Assembly (NCBI GenBank): GCA_910587205.1
Contig: CAJULZ010000062.1
Coordinates: forward strand, 1 to 16,356
Length of the DNA stretch: 16,356 bases
Source of the DNA: an uncultured Oscillospiraceae bacterium
GTDB taxonomy: Bacteria; Bacillota; Clostridia; Oscillospirales; Oscillospiraceae
Direction of reading: 5' to 3'
In this document: positions 7,329 through 13,577 of the stretch, one piece after another
Position numbering within the stretch: position 1 is the first letter of the stretch
How the letters are laid out: every line of letters starts with the position of its first letter
Made by a program: the position numbers and the translations under genes
The notes under the pieces: model-generated
Told to the model about the DNA's origin: nothing
Seen by the model: only the letters and a program-made list of their open reading frames with translations
Databases searched by the model: none

Positions 7329-7984
7329 TGGAAAAATCTGAGATCAAGGGCTTTATCGCCAAGCGTGTCGCCAAGGAGCTGAAGGATGGCGACGTAGTCA
7401 ACCTGGGCATTGGCCTGCCCACGCTCGTCCCCAACTACCTGCCCGAGGGCATCCATGTGACCCTCCAGGCGGAGAACGGCACCATCGGCTCTGCCGCCGT
7501 CAACAAGGAGAACCCCGACCCCATCCATGATGTGGACGCGGGCGGCTCCCCCTCCGGCGTCGCCGCAGGCGGTTCCTTCATCGACTCCTCCGTGTCCTTC
7601 GGCCTGATCCGCGGCGGCCACGTGGACGCCACCATCCTGGGCGGCCTGGAGGTGGATGAGGAAGGCTCCCTGTCCAACTGGATTATCCCCGGCAAGAAGA
7701 TGCCCGGCATGGGCGGCGCCATGGATCTGCTGGTGGGCGCGAAGAACGTGATCGTGGCCATGGAGCACACCGCCAAGGGCAACCCCAAAATTTTGAAGAA
7801 GTGCAAGCTGCCCTACACCGCCGTAAAGTGCATCACCAAGATCATTACCGAGATGGGCGTCATGGAAGTCACCCCCGAGGGCCTGGTGCTCACCGAGATC
7901 AACCCCGAGTTCACCGTGGAGCAGGTGCAGGCCGCCACTGAGGCCACCCTGATCATTAAGGACGAGCCCAAGAGCATGGTCTAA
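7328..7984 (+). CDS. ctfB: CoA-transferase subunit B (acetate/butyrate-acetoacetate type)
   Basis: The beta subunit, 218 residues, carries the catalytic glutamate. Glu 49 in QAENGTIG corresponds to the ENG motif Glu that forms the covalent CoA thioester in family I transferases. Other marks are NLGIGLPTLVPNYLP (25-39), DAGGSPSGVAAGGSFIDSS and GGLEVDEEGSLSNW. The start is ATG 7328 inside the stop of subunit A, with GGAGGG eight bases before it. A longer in-frame start inside ctfA would add a basic tail with no family match. The subunits form a heteromeric enzyme. The operon thlA-ctfA-ctfB ends here, followed by a bidirectional terminator and convergent noc. AtoA is the alternative name. Confidence 0.91.
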   Translation: MEKSEIKGFIAKRVAKELKDGDVVNLGIGLPTLVPNYLPEGIHVTLQAENGTIGSAAVNKENPDPIHDVDAGGSPSGVAAGGSFIDSSVSFGLIRGGHVDATILGGLEVDEEGSLSNWIIPGKKMPGMGGAMDLLVGAKNVIVAMEHTAKGNPKILKKCKLPYTAVKCITKIITEMGVMEVTPEGLVLTEINPEFTVEQVQAATEATLIIKDEPKSMV

Positions 7985-8044
7985 GCTCCCGCAAGCCCGT
8001 CCAACGGCACGCGCCTGGAAACAGACGCTCCCATCTATTTATTT

Positions 8045-8085
8045 AAAAAGGGCAAGGCAGACCACAATCGTCCGCCTTGCCCTTT
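8045..8085. terminator. Bidirectional terminator between ctfB and noc
   Basis: AAAGGGCAAGGC (8047-8058) pairs perfectly with GCCTTGCCCTTT (8074-8085). Read leftward (noc direction) the stem runs into five T residues, a good terminator. Read rightward the tail is only CTTTCCC, so termination of the ctf operon is weaker. Confidence 0.8.
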
Positions 8086-8095
8086 CCCTATCCAA

Positions 8096-8111
8096 TGTTT
8101 CACGTGAAACG
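8096..8111. promoter_or_regulatory. parS site 1
   Basis: TGTTTCACGTGAAACG matches 15 of 16 bases of the Bacillus parS consensus. It sits between the convergent ctfB and noc genes, 3 nt past the noc stop. Confidence 0.93.
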
Positions 8112-8114
8112 CCC

Positions 8115-8912
8115 CTACCCCCCCTTGGGGATATGTATGGTCAAGGTGATCTCACTGTCCGTCTCCTCCCGGCCGCACTGGGCGTCCACCCCGGCGGACT
8201 TCATCACTGCCAGCCCCCGGTCCACGGCGTTGAGGAACAGCCGCACGTCCCGGAACCGATAGATGGGGGCGGCCCTGCGCGGGGCTTTCCGCCCGGCGCA
8301 CAGGCGGTTGACATACTCCTCTGTTTTGGCCACGTTGAGCTGATGCTTGGCAATATGGGCCAGGGCGGCGCGCTGCCGCTCCGGGCTGTCCAGCCGGAGC
8401 AGGGCCCGGGCGTGGCGCTCGGTGAGCCGGTGGTGCCGCAGGCTGTCCACCACATCCTGGGGCAGCTTCAGCAGCCGCAGTTTGTTGGCCACGGCGGATT
8501 GGCTCTTGCCCACCCGGTGGGCGGCCTCCTCCTGGGTCAGGCCGTAGCGCTCCATGAGCTGCCGCAGGGCGGCGGCCTCCTCCCACACGTCCAGGTCTTT
8601 CCTCTGGAGGTTCTCCACCAGGGCCAGCAGGGCGGAGGTCTCCCCGTCCGCCTCCACCGGCAGGCAGGGCACCCGGGGCAGGCCGGCCATCTGGGCGGCC
8701 CGGAGCCGGCGCTCCCCGGCGATCAGCTCCCATCCCGCCGGGGTTCGCCGGACGGTCAGGGGCTGGAGCACCCCCACCTGGGAGATGGACAGGGCCAACT
8801 CGCCCAGATCCTCGTCCCGGAACGTCTGCCGGGGCTGGCTGGGGTTGGGATGGATGTCTCCAATGGGCAGCTCCAGCACCTGGCGCTTCCCGGTTTTTTG
8901 AAAGAGAGCCAT
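8115..8912 (-). CDS. noc: Noc-like ParB/Spo0J paralogue (nucleoid occlusion type)
   Basis: A 265-residue ParB-family CTPase/DNA-binding protein. ATG 8912-8910 follows GGGAGG by about eight bases. Marks: PNPSQPR (22-28), the CTP-site motifs AGERRLRAA (65-73) and ENLQRKDL (100-107), and an HTH at 125-148 reading LTQEEAAHRVGKSQSAVANK. TERHARAL follows at 164-171. The QSxxANKLRLL helix and TERHARAL are as in Bacillus Noc, whereas the second ParB here has SRPAISN and GHGRA as in Spo0J. In Bacillus, Noc binds its own sites and keeps the Z-ring off the nucleoid. The short N-terminus MALFQKTGK could be a membrane-touching helix, but this is weak. The gene lies opposite to the soj-spo0J operon and 4.8 kb from it. 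It may bind NBS-like sites, parS, or both. Confidence 0.85.
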   Translation of the reverse strand: MALFQKTGKRQVLELPIGDIHPNPSQPRQTFRDEDLGELALSISQVGVLQPLTVRRTPAGWELIAGERRLRAAQMAGLPRVPCLPVEADGETSALLALVENLQRKDLDVWEEAAALRQLMERYGLTQEEAAHRVGKSQSAVANKLRLLKLPQDVVDSLRHHRLTERHARALLRLDSPERQRAALAHIAKHQLNVAKTEEYVNRLCAGRKAPRRAAPIYRFRDVRLFLNAVDRGLAVMKSAGVDAQCGREETDSEITLTIHIPKGG

Positions 8913-8941
8913 AAAACCGCCTCCCGCTGCGATATGGGACA

Positions 8942-8970
8942 AGCATACCACAGTCGGGGGGCGGTTTCCA
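8942..8970 (-). promoter_or_regulatory. Probable noc promoter (extended -10)
   Basis: Read on the minus strand, TGGAAA (8970-8965), 17 nt, then TATGCT (8947-8942). TG one base before the -10 makes an extended -10 element. The leader would be about 25 nt. Confidence 0.55.
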
Positions 8971-8998
8971 TCGAATCAACGCAGGAGCCTTCGGCGAG

Positions 8999-9147
8999 GC
9001 ACTTTCTCTCCCGTGAGAGAAAGTGCCCAAAGAGAACGCTTAGGGGGCGGTCCCCCGGTTCGCGGTTGGACACCAAGGGCGTGTCCGCCGCTCTCAGGCT
9101 GGCCTCCCCCTAAGAACCCGGGTTTTCAGGGCCCGCCGCTTTCAAAG
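8999..9147 (-). repeat. Dispersed repeat X, copy 1 (inverted)
   Basis: Read on the minus strand, this runs GAAAGCGGCGGGCCCTGAAA, then GGGTTCTTAGGGGGA, a GC-rich middle, and a perfect 12-bp hairpin GCACTTTCTCTC/GAGAGAAAGTGC (8999-9010 with 9015-9026). The same order recurs on the plus strand at 12223-12362 with many substitutions but the terminal hairpin kept. It is noncoding and fills the space upstream of noc. Confidence 0.6.
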
Positions 9148-9211
9148 TTATGAAATTTTCCGGCTCATCCAGGCTGACGCATTGAGTCCACTTCGTTTTC
9201 CGCCCCTCACA

Positions 9212-9377
9212 GGGCCTGCATCTGCGCTGGAACGGACAAGCGTCGCCCTCCTGGGCCGCCTCCATAGCATGGTAACTTATCGCCGGCGATGGACGGCGCA
9301 CTCTTTCCGTGCCCGCAAATAGAGCGGCAGCGGAAATAGGGGGAACTCCATACGTAAGGCACTACGCGCCGGAAGGA
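9212..9377 (+). repeat. Dispersed repeat Y, copy 1
   Basis: Diverged copy of 12050-12214 in the same orientation. Shared stretches include GGACGGCGC, AGAGCGGCAGCG, AAATAGGGG and CGCCGGAA in the same order and spacing. No conserved reading frame is convincing. Together with X and R it accounts for most of the gene-free 8952-9568 stretch. Confidence 0.6.
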
Positions 9378-9392
9378 CAACCGTCAAAATTT

Positions 9393-9517
9393 AAATCGGC
9401 GGGCCCTGCGAACAGTTCCGGTCCGTGGGGAGAGCGGAGCACGGGAGCGGTCGAAGTTTTTGCCAAAGACGGGACCGAAGTCCTGGGGATCTGTAACCAC
9501 AAGTTTCACGTGAAACG
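9393..9517 (+). repeat. parS-bearing repeat R, diverged copy
   Basis: AAATCGGCGGGCCCTGCGAA, then CGTGGGGAGAG at 9424, then parS 78 nt later. The better-preserved copies at 12394-12529 and 13578-13716 have the same order: a GGCCCC/GCGAAC block, CGTGGGGAGAG, then parS after 78 and 80 nt. The middle has drifted strongly, which suggests an old copy. Confidence 0.55.
9502..9517. promoter_or_regulatory. parS site 2
   Basis: AGTTTCACGTGAAACG, with an intact 14-bp core. It closes the diverged R repeat and lies 51 nt beyond the yitT stop. Confidence 0.93.
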
Positions 9518-9568
9518 TCCACTGTCGTTACGCTGGGATCGGCCGCGCCTATGCGTCTACCCTCGCGC

Positions 9569-10423
9569 TCACGCCCGCATAAACCCCTTGCCAAAGATCT
9601 CGCTGGAATTGGTCACCAGGATAAAGGCGTGAGGGTCGGTGGATTTCAGATAGAGCCGCAGCGCCACCGCCTGGGAGCGGGACAGGGCGGTGAGGATAAC
9701 CCACTTCTCCTCGTGGGAATAGGCCCCCTCCCCCCGCCAGCAGGTGGCGGAGCGGTTGAGGGTATGGGTGATGAAATCGCACACCTCCTGGGGACAGGAG
9801 GTGACGGCGATGAAGCTCTTGCGCCGGTTCAAAGACTCGATCACCGAGTCCACCACCACGGACTTGAGCACCAGGCCCAGGATAGAGTACAGCCCCGCCT
9901 CCGTCCCCACAAAGTACAGCGTGGAGGCGGCGATGAGCACGTCCACGTACAGCAGGGCCATGCCGATATCCATGCTGCTGAACCGTTTGAGGATCATCGC
10001 CAGGATATCGGTGCCCCCGGTGGAGCTCTGGAGGTTGAACAGGATCGCCGCCCCCAGGGAGGGCAGGATGACGGCAAAAAACAGCTCCAGCATCTTCTGG
10101 TTGGTGAGAGGGGCATCCATGGGGAACAGCCATTCCAGGCCGGACAGCAGACCGGAAAACAGGACAGAGCAGTATACGGTGCGCACGCCGAAGCTCTTGT
10201 CCAATGCCACGAACCCCAGGACGAGGAAGGCTATGTTGATGGTGGAGGCGAAGGTGGACGAGCTCACCGCCGGGAATACGGCGTTGAGGATGACGGCCAG
10301 GCCGGTGACGCCGCCGGTGTTAAAGTGGTTGGGAAATTTGAAAAAGTAGACCCCGGCGGCCACCAGGGCGGTGCCCAAGGTGAGCATGAGGTATTCCTTC
10401 ACGACAGCTGCCTTCTGCTGCAT
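9569..10423 (-). CDS. YitT family membrane protein (DUF161 + DUF2179)
   Basis: A 284-residue integral membrane protein. ATG 10423-10421 is preceded by AAGAAGG at about eight bases. An earlier in-frame start at 10621 would run through the promoter and a parS site, so I rejected it. The first ~195 residues carry five or six hydrophobic segments, with family blocks GVYFFKFPNHFNTGGVTGLA (24-43) and QSSTGGTDILAMI. From about residue 201 a soluble DUF2179 domain follows: FIAVTSCPQEVCDFI, then VILTALSRSQAVALRLYLK and a terminal AFILVTNSSEIFGKGF. The substrate of this family is not established. Its own minus-strand promoter is at 10510-10538; the leader contains parS site 3. Confidence 0.88.
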   Translation of the reverse strand: MQQKAAVVKEYLMLTLGTALVAAGVYFFKFPNHFNTGGVTGLAVILNAVFPAVSSSTFASTINIAFLVLGFVALDKSFGVRTVYCSVLFSGLLSGLEWLFPMDAPLTNQKMLELFFAVILPSLGAAILFNLQSSTGGTDILAMILKRFSSMDIGMALLYVDVLIAASTLYFVGTEAGLYSILGLVLKSVVVDSVIESLNRRKSFIAVTSCPQEVCDFITHTLNRSATCWRGEGAYSHEEKWVILTALSRSQAVALRLYLKSTDPHAFILVTNSSEIFGKGFMRA

Positions 10424-10475
10424 GGGTAGGACCTTCTTTCCAAGATGTTTCACAGACGGCGGGGCGGGACGGCCC

Positions 10476-10491
10476 CGTTTCACGTGAAACG
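10476..10491. promoter_or_regulatory. parS site 3
   Basis: CGTTTCACGTGAAACG, a perfect 16-bp palindrome in the yitT leader. A half site TGTTTCAC lies at 10446-10453. Confidence 0.93.
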
Positions 10492-10509
10492 CCCCTCCCC
10501 AGCCGCCCC

Positions 10510-10538
10510 ATTGTAGCAGAAAAGCCCAGACGGGGCAA
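10510..10538 (-). promoter_or_regulatory. Promoter of the YitT-family gene
   Basis: On the minus strand, TTGCCC (10538-10533), 17 nt, TACAAT (10515-10510). It gives a leader of about 80 nt that crosses parS site 3. It is divergent from the xpt promoter. Confidence 0.65.
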
Positions 10539-10542
10539 GGGG

Positions 10543-10567
10543 GATTTCCAAAAAACAGTGGAAAATC
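10543..10567. promoter_or_regulatory. Inverted repeat between divergent yitT and xpt promoters (candidate operator)
   Basis: GATTTCCA (10543-10550) faces TGGAAAATC (10559-10567), a dyad with one bulged base. The right arm contains the xpt -35 hexamer and the left arm lies 5 nt from the yitT -35. It is well placed to regulate both genes. The binding factor is unknown. Confidence 0.35.
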
Positions 10568-10587
10568 TGCCGCCTTTCTGTTATAAT
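10559..10587 (+). promoter_or_regulatory. xpt promoter
   Basis: -35 TGGAAA (10559-10564), 17 nt, consensus -10 TATAAT (10582-10587). Leader of about 75 nt. I see no guanine-riboswitch signature in it, unlike Bacillus xpt. Confidence 0.65.
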
Positions 10588-10668
10588 AGGCCGCAAAGCG
10601 GCGTCCCAGCCCAGGGCGCACAATATCGCGGCCCCACGGGGCGGCACAGGCAGCAAGGGGGACCTTTT

Positions 10669-11238
10669 GTGAAGGAATTGGAGGACCGTATCCGCCGGGA
10701 CGGTATCATCGGGGAGGGCGGCGTGCTGAAGGTGGACAGCTTCCTCAACCACCAGATGGACGTAGGGCTGTTCCGCGCCATGAGCCGGGAGTGGGCCCGC
10801 CTGTTCACCGGGGAGGGGGTCAGCAAGATCCTGACCATCGAGGCGTCAGGAATCGGCATCGCCTGTGTGGCGGCCCTGGAATTTGGGGTGCCGGTGGTGT
10901 TCGCCAAAAAGAGCCGCACCAAAAACATCGCCGGGGACGTGTACCGGACGGAGGTGCCCTCCTTCACCCACGGCGGGGTGAGCGACGTGGTGGTGTCCAA
11001 GCGGTTCCTCCTGCCCGGCGACCGGCTGCTGCTCATCGACGATTTCCTGGCCAACGGCGCGGCGCTGGAGGGGCTCCTCACCCTGGCGGGACAGGCTGGG
11101 GCCGCGGTGGCAGGGGTGGGCGTCGCCATCGAGAAGGCGTTCCAGCCCGGCGGGGCCCGCATCCGGGCCATGGGCGTGCGGGTGGAGGCCCTGGCCCGGG
11201 TCAAGTCCATGTCCCCAGGCCGAATTGAGTTCTGCTAA
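10669..11238 (+). CDS. xpt: Xanthine phosphoribosyltransferase
   Basis: Purine salvage in the cytoplasm: xanthine plus PRPP gives XMP. GTG 10669 is chosen because AAGGGGG lies about seven bases upstream and the product then aligns from its first residues with Bacillus Xpt. The in-frame ATG at 10558 lies in the promoter. The 189-residue protein has VLKVDSFLNHQMD (family signature), TIEASGIGIAC, GVPVVFAKK, and the PRPP loop LLLIDDFLANGAALEG with Asp 124 and Asp 125. IEKAFQPGG and RVEALARVKSM close it. Length and order match the family. It is followed by two parS sites and tadA. A neighbouring purine permease (pbuX), common elsewhere, is absent. Confidence 0.92.
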   Translation: MKELEDRIRRDGIIGEGGVLKVDSFLNHQMDVGLFRAMSREWARLFTGEGVSKILTIEASGIGIACVAALEFGVPVVFAKKSRTKNIAGDVYRTEVPSFTHGGVSDVVVSKRFLLPGDRLLLIDDFLANGAALEGLLTLAGQAGAAVAGVGVAIEKAFQPGGARIRAMGVRVEALARVKSMSPGRIEFC

Positions 11239-11256
11239 GAGGGGACGGTTTCACCG

Positions 11257-11272
11257 CGTTTCACGTGAAACG
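11257..11272. promoter_or_regulatory. parS site 4
   Basis: CGTTTCACGTGAAACG, 18 nt after the xpt stop. A partial half site GGTTTCAC lies just upstream at about 11247. Confidence 0.93.
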
Positions 11273-11339
11273 CCTTCCAGCGGCGGGTTCCACACAGGGG
11301 CAAAGCCAAAACGTAATACAGCAAATTTGCCACGGGCCA

Positions 11340-11348
11340 TGATAAAAT
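11340..11348 (+). promoter_or_regulatory. Possible extended -10 promoter of tadA
   Basis: TGATAAAAT (TGn + TAAAAT) with no clear -35 at 16-18 nt. A perfect palindrome GCAAATTTGC lies at 11321-11330. If real, parS site 5 lies in the short tadA leader. Confidence 0.3.
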
Positions 11349-11374
11349 TTTCCCCTATCAAGGGGAGTCTATTT

Positions 11375-11390
11375 CGTTTCACGTGAAACG
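11375..11390. promoter_or_regulatory. parS site 5
   Basis: CGTTTCACGTGAAACG ends 3 nt before the tadA AGGAGGT ribosome site, so a bound ParB would sit on the tadA translation start region. Confidence 0.93.
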
Positions 11391-11406
11391 CAGAGGAGGT
11401 GCGCCC

Positions 11407-11859
11407 ATGATCCACGAGGACTATATGAGGGAGGCCATTGCCCTGGCCCGCGCGTGCCCTCCCGATGGGGACGTACCCGTTGGCTGCGTGGTGGTGTCCC
11501 CGGACGGCAAAATCATTGGCCGGGGGCGCAACCGCCGGGAGGCTGACCGCCGCGCCACCGCCCACGCCGAGGTGGAGGCCATCAACCAAGCCTGCGCCGC
11601 CCTGGGCGCCTGGCGGCTGGAGGGCTGTACCCTGTACGTCACCCTGGAGCCCTGCCCCATGTGCGCCGGGGCTATCATCAATTCCCGCATCGCCACGGTG
11701 TACTTCGGCACGGAGGAGCGCAAGTCCGGCTGCTGCGGTTCCGTGCTGAACCTGTTCTGCGAGCCCTTCAACCACCACCCCCGGGTGTACGCCGGACCGC
11801 TCAGGGAGGAGTGCCGGGAGCTTCTGGAGGATTTTTTTCAAAACCTGCGGAAGATTTAA
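11407..11859 (+). CDS. tadA: tRNA-specific adenosine-34 deaminase
   Basis: Converts A34 to inosine in the tRNA-Arg(ACG) anticodon, needed to read CGN codons. ATG 11407 follows AGGAGGT by six bases. A GTG at 11383 inside parS is in frame but lacks a ribosome site. The product is 150 residues. Zinc ligands are His 53, in HAEVEA with catalytic Glu 55, and Cys 83 and Cys 86 in EPCPMCAGA. It begins with DYMREAIALARACPPDGDVP, typical of TadA. The C-terminus (LFCEPFNHHPRVYAGPLREE) matches the family well. In Bacillus tadA also lies near serS and dnaX at the origin, which agrees with this neighbourhood. No ffs or dnaX follows here. Confidence 0.93.
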   Translation: MIHEDYMREAIALARACPPDGDVPVGCVVVSPDGKIIGRGRNRREADRRATAHAEVEAINQACAALGAWRLEGCTLYVTLEPCPMCAGAIINSRIATVYFGTEERKSGCCGSVLNLFCEPFNHHPRVYAGPLREECRELLEDFFQNLRKI

Positions 11860-11961
11860 TAATACTGTAATATTTTAACGCGAACTTTCGAAACATCTCC
11901 CAGGTATCCTAATACTTGCAAGAGATATTCCCTTTCTTTTTCATTCTATCCTCCATCCTTT

Positions 11962-11995
11962 CGAGCCGGGGCGAAAGCCCCGGCTCGCCTTTTTT
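11962..11995 (+). terminator. Intrinsic terminator after tadA
   Basis: A perfect 11-bp stem CGAGCCGGGGC/GCCCCGGCTCG (11962-11972 with 11977-11987) with a GAAA tetraloop, then CC and six T residues. It ends the xpt/tadA transcription unit about 100 nt past tadA. I see no small RNA gene in 11860-11960. Confidence 0.9.
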
Positions 11996-12049
11996 GCGGC
12001 CCCATCGGGGGCGTTACGTTCCCGCGGAAGCCCGGCCGCGGTCTTCGTC

Positions 12050-12214
12050 GGCCCGCACCTGAGCTGAAACGAAAACGCGCCGTCCTCCTCCCATCGCCTG
12101 GATGAAACTTGGCGCCAGGCGTCGGCGGCGGACGGCGCGTTCTCTCCATATCCACAGATAGAGCGGCAGCGAAAATAGGGGAAATGCCCGCGAAAGCATG
12201 ACACGCCGGAAAGC
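12050..12214 (+). repeat. Dispersed repeat Y, copy 2
   Basis: Same order of blocks as 9212-9377, including GGACGGCGCG, AGAGCGGCAGCG, AAATAGGGG and CGCCGGAAA. Divergence is substantial. Both Y copies are followed by repeat R and a parS site, suggesting duplication of a larger block. Confidence 0.6.
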
Positions 12215-12222
12215 CTGTCTTG

Positions 12223-12362
12223 CTTAGAAAGCGGTGCGCCCTTGAAAAGCGGGGATTCTTAGGGGGGAGCCCGCCTATGGACGAAACCCGCTCTTGGGGC
12301 TGAAGTCCATTCGGCGGCTCCCCCCTGTGTGTCTTTGCCTGCTTTCTGCACAAGCAGAAAGT
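12223..12362 (+). repeat. Dispersed repeat X, copy 2
   Basis: Starts CTTAGAAAGCGG, then GGATTCTTAGGGGGGA, and ends with the hairpin CTTTCTGC-ACAA-GCAGAAAG (12342-12361). It corresponds block by block to the minus-strand copy at 8999-9147. It lies between Y and R, where block 1 has no insertion. Confidence 0.6.
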
Positions 12363-12393
12363 AGGGACAGGGCGCGGCCCTGCCTAAAGGGCG

Positions 12394-12529
12394 GCGGGGT
12401 CCCCGCGGAACGCCCCCCGCACAGCGGGCGGGCTTCGTGGGGAGAGGAGGGGCAGCACAATGACCGAGCTTTCGCCGTAAGGCGGAAGCGAGGGATGGAG
12501 CTTGTCCCAACGACGTTTCACGTGAAACG
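12394..12529 (+). repeat. parS-bearing repeat R upstream of soj
   Basis: GCGGGGTCCCCGCGGAAC, then CGTGGGGAGAGGAGGGGCAG at 12436, then a hairpin GCTTTCGCC-GTAA-GGCGGAAGC, then GGAGCTTGTCCCAACGACG joined to parS. Very close to 13578-13716. The hairpin loop differs (GTAA against GCAT) while the stem is kept. Confidence 0.8.
12514..12529. promoter_or_regulatory. parS site 6
   Basis: CGTTTCACGTGAAACG, 24 nt upstream of the soj -35 box. Spreading ParB from here could affect soj transcription. Confidence 0.94.
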
Positions 12530-12553
12530 GGAAAGAAACCTTTCCAAAAACGG

Positions 12554-12582
12554 TTGAAATTATCAGGGGAACAGGATATAAT
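12554..12582 (+). promoter_or_regulatory. soj-spo0J operon promoter
   Basis: -35 TTGAAA (12554-12559), 17 nt, consensus -10 TATAAT (12577-12582). The start near 12589 leaves a leader of about 78 nt. Confidence 0.82.
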
Positions 12583-12666
12583 GATTTTTAACTGCGTGAG
12601 GACGGTCCTGTCCCACGCCGGACTGCTTCCGCGCCGGTTTGCCGCCGGGGAAAGGTGGGTATACCT

Positions 12667-13434
12667 ATGTCAAAATCCATCGCCATCGTCAACCAGAAGG
12701 GCGGCGTGGGCAAAACCACGTCCTGCGTCAACCTGGCCGCCGCCCTCACCACCCAGGGGGCCAAGGTGCTGGTGTGCGATTTCGACCCTCAGGGAAACGC
12801 CACCTCCGGCTTCGGTTTGGACAAGACCCGCTCCCCCAGCGTGTATGAGGTAGTGCTGGGCAGCGCGCCCATGTCCAAGGCCATCATCCCTACCAAATGG
12901 GCGGACGTGGTGCCCGCCAACAAGGCCCTGTCCGGCGCTACGGTGGAGCTCATCGGCCTGGAGCGCCGGGAATTCCGTCTGCGGGACGCCTTGGAAGAGG
13001 TCAAAGGAAGCTACGATTTCATCTTCATCGACTGCCCCCCCTCCCTGGAGCTGCTTACCCTGGACGCCCTGTGCGCCGCCGACACCCTCCTGGTCCCCGT
13101 CCAGTGCGAGTACTACGCCCTGGAGGGCCTGTCCGACCTGCTGTACACCGTGCGGCTGGCCAAGCAGCGGCTCAACCCCGCCCTGGAGATGGAGGGCGTC
13201 CTGCTCACCATGTACGACGGCCGCACCAACCTCTCCCTCCAGGTGGCGGAAGAGGTCAAACGCCATTTCCCCGGCAAGGTGTACGCCTCGGTGATCCCCC
13301 GGAACGTCCGGCTTTCCGAAGCCCCCAGCCACGGCATCCCTGTGTCCGTATACGATCCCCTGTCCCGGGGAACCGAGGCCTACGAGGCCCTGGCAAAGGA
13401 ATTTCTCCGGAAGAACCCCGTTGCAGTCAAGTAG
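12667..13434 (+). CDS. soj: Chromosome partition ATPase ParA/Soj
   Basis: A deviant-Walker ATPase that works with ParB-parS to segregate origins; in Bacillus it also controls DnaA. ATG 12667 follows AAAGGTG by about nine bases; a GTG four codons earlier is less well placed. The product is 255 residues. The deviant Walker A box is KGGVGKTT (11-18) with both signature lysines, K11 and K16. DFDPQGNATSG (38-48) carries Asp 40, and FIDCPPSLELLTLDAL is the switch II region. PVQCEYYALEGLSDLL and VIPRNVRLSEAPSHG are typical of chromosomal Soj. Size and lack of an N-terminal HTH mark it as the chromosomal rather than the plasmid type. It has its own promoter and lies 325 nt upstream of spo0J. Confidence 0.94.
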   Translation: MSKSIAIVNQKGGVGKTTSCVNLAAALTTQGAKVLVCDFDPQGNATSGFGLDKTRSPSVYEVVLGSAPMSKAIIPTKWADVVPANKALSGATVELIGLERREFRLRDALEEVKGSYDFIFIDCPPSLELLTLDALCAADTLLVPVQCEYYALEGLSDLLYTVRLAKQRLNPALEMEGVLLTMYDGRTNLSLQVAEEVKRHFPGKVYASVIPRNVRLSEAPSHGIPVSVYDPLSRGTEAYEALAKEFLRKNPVAVK

Positions 13435-13461
13435 AATACACCGTTTCCATAGGGGCCGTTC

Positions 13462-13577
13462 AAATTGGGCCCCCCGCGAACGCCCGGCCCCACACAGCGG
13501 GCTTCGTGGGGAGAGGAGGGGCAGCGCAATGACTGAGCTTTCGCCGCATGGCGGAAGCGAGGGATATGGAGCTTGCC
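13462..13577 (+). repeat. Repeat R, first unit of a 116-bp tandem pair (no parS)
   Basis: This unit and the next (13578-13693) are nearly identical and follow head to tail with a 116-bp period. This unit joins its partner exactly where the parS part would begin, so it lacks parS. It has the hairpin GCTTTCGCC-GCAT-GGCGGAAGC. Confidence 0.88.

Noticed and set aside
6884..7626. CACGTG cores in the CoA-transferase genes as extra parS sites
   Set aside because: The flanks (CCCACGTGGG, GCCACGTGGAC) do not match GTTTCACGTGAAAC.
9110..9301. A 63-codon minus-strand frame with a CxxxxRCxxC-like stretch as a small zinc protein
   Set aside because: It lies in repeat Y, its counterpart in the second copy does not keep the cysteines or the frame, and no ribosome site is seen.
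10443..10456. TGTTTCACAGAC as an eleventh parS
   Set aside because: Only the left half matches; the palindrome is lost.
10588..10668. Guanine riboswitch before xpt
   Set aside because: The leader is short and has no recognisable purine-aptamer loops.
11860..11995. SRP RNA (ffs), expected after tadA in some Firmicutes
   Set aside because: I see no SRP helix 8 motif, only AT-rich DNA and an intrinsic terminator.
11946..12353. Minus-strand frame of 135 codons over repeats X and Y
   Set aside because: The Arg/Pro/Gly-rich product has no domain or good ribosome site. Similarity to the frame at 9110-9301 reflects the underlying DNA repeat Y.
12554..12853. Frame from ATG 12554 covering the soj start in another frame
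   Set aside because: It starts at the -35 box of the soj promoter and overlaps soj out of frame.
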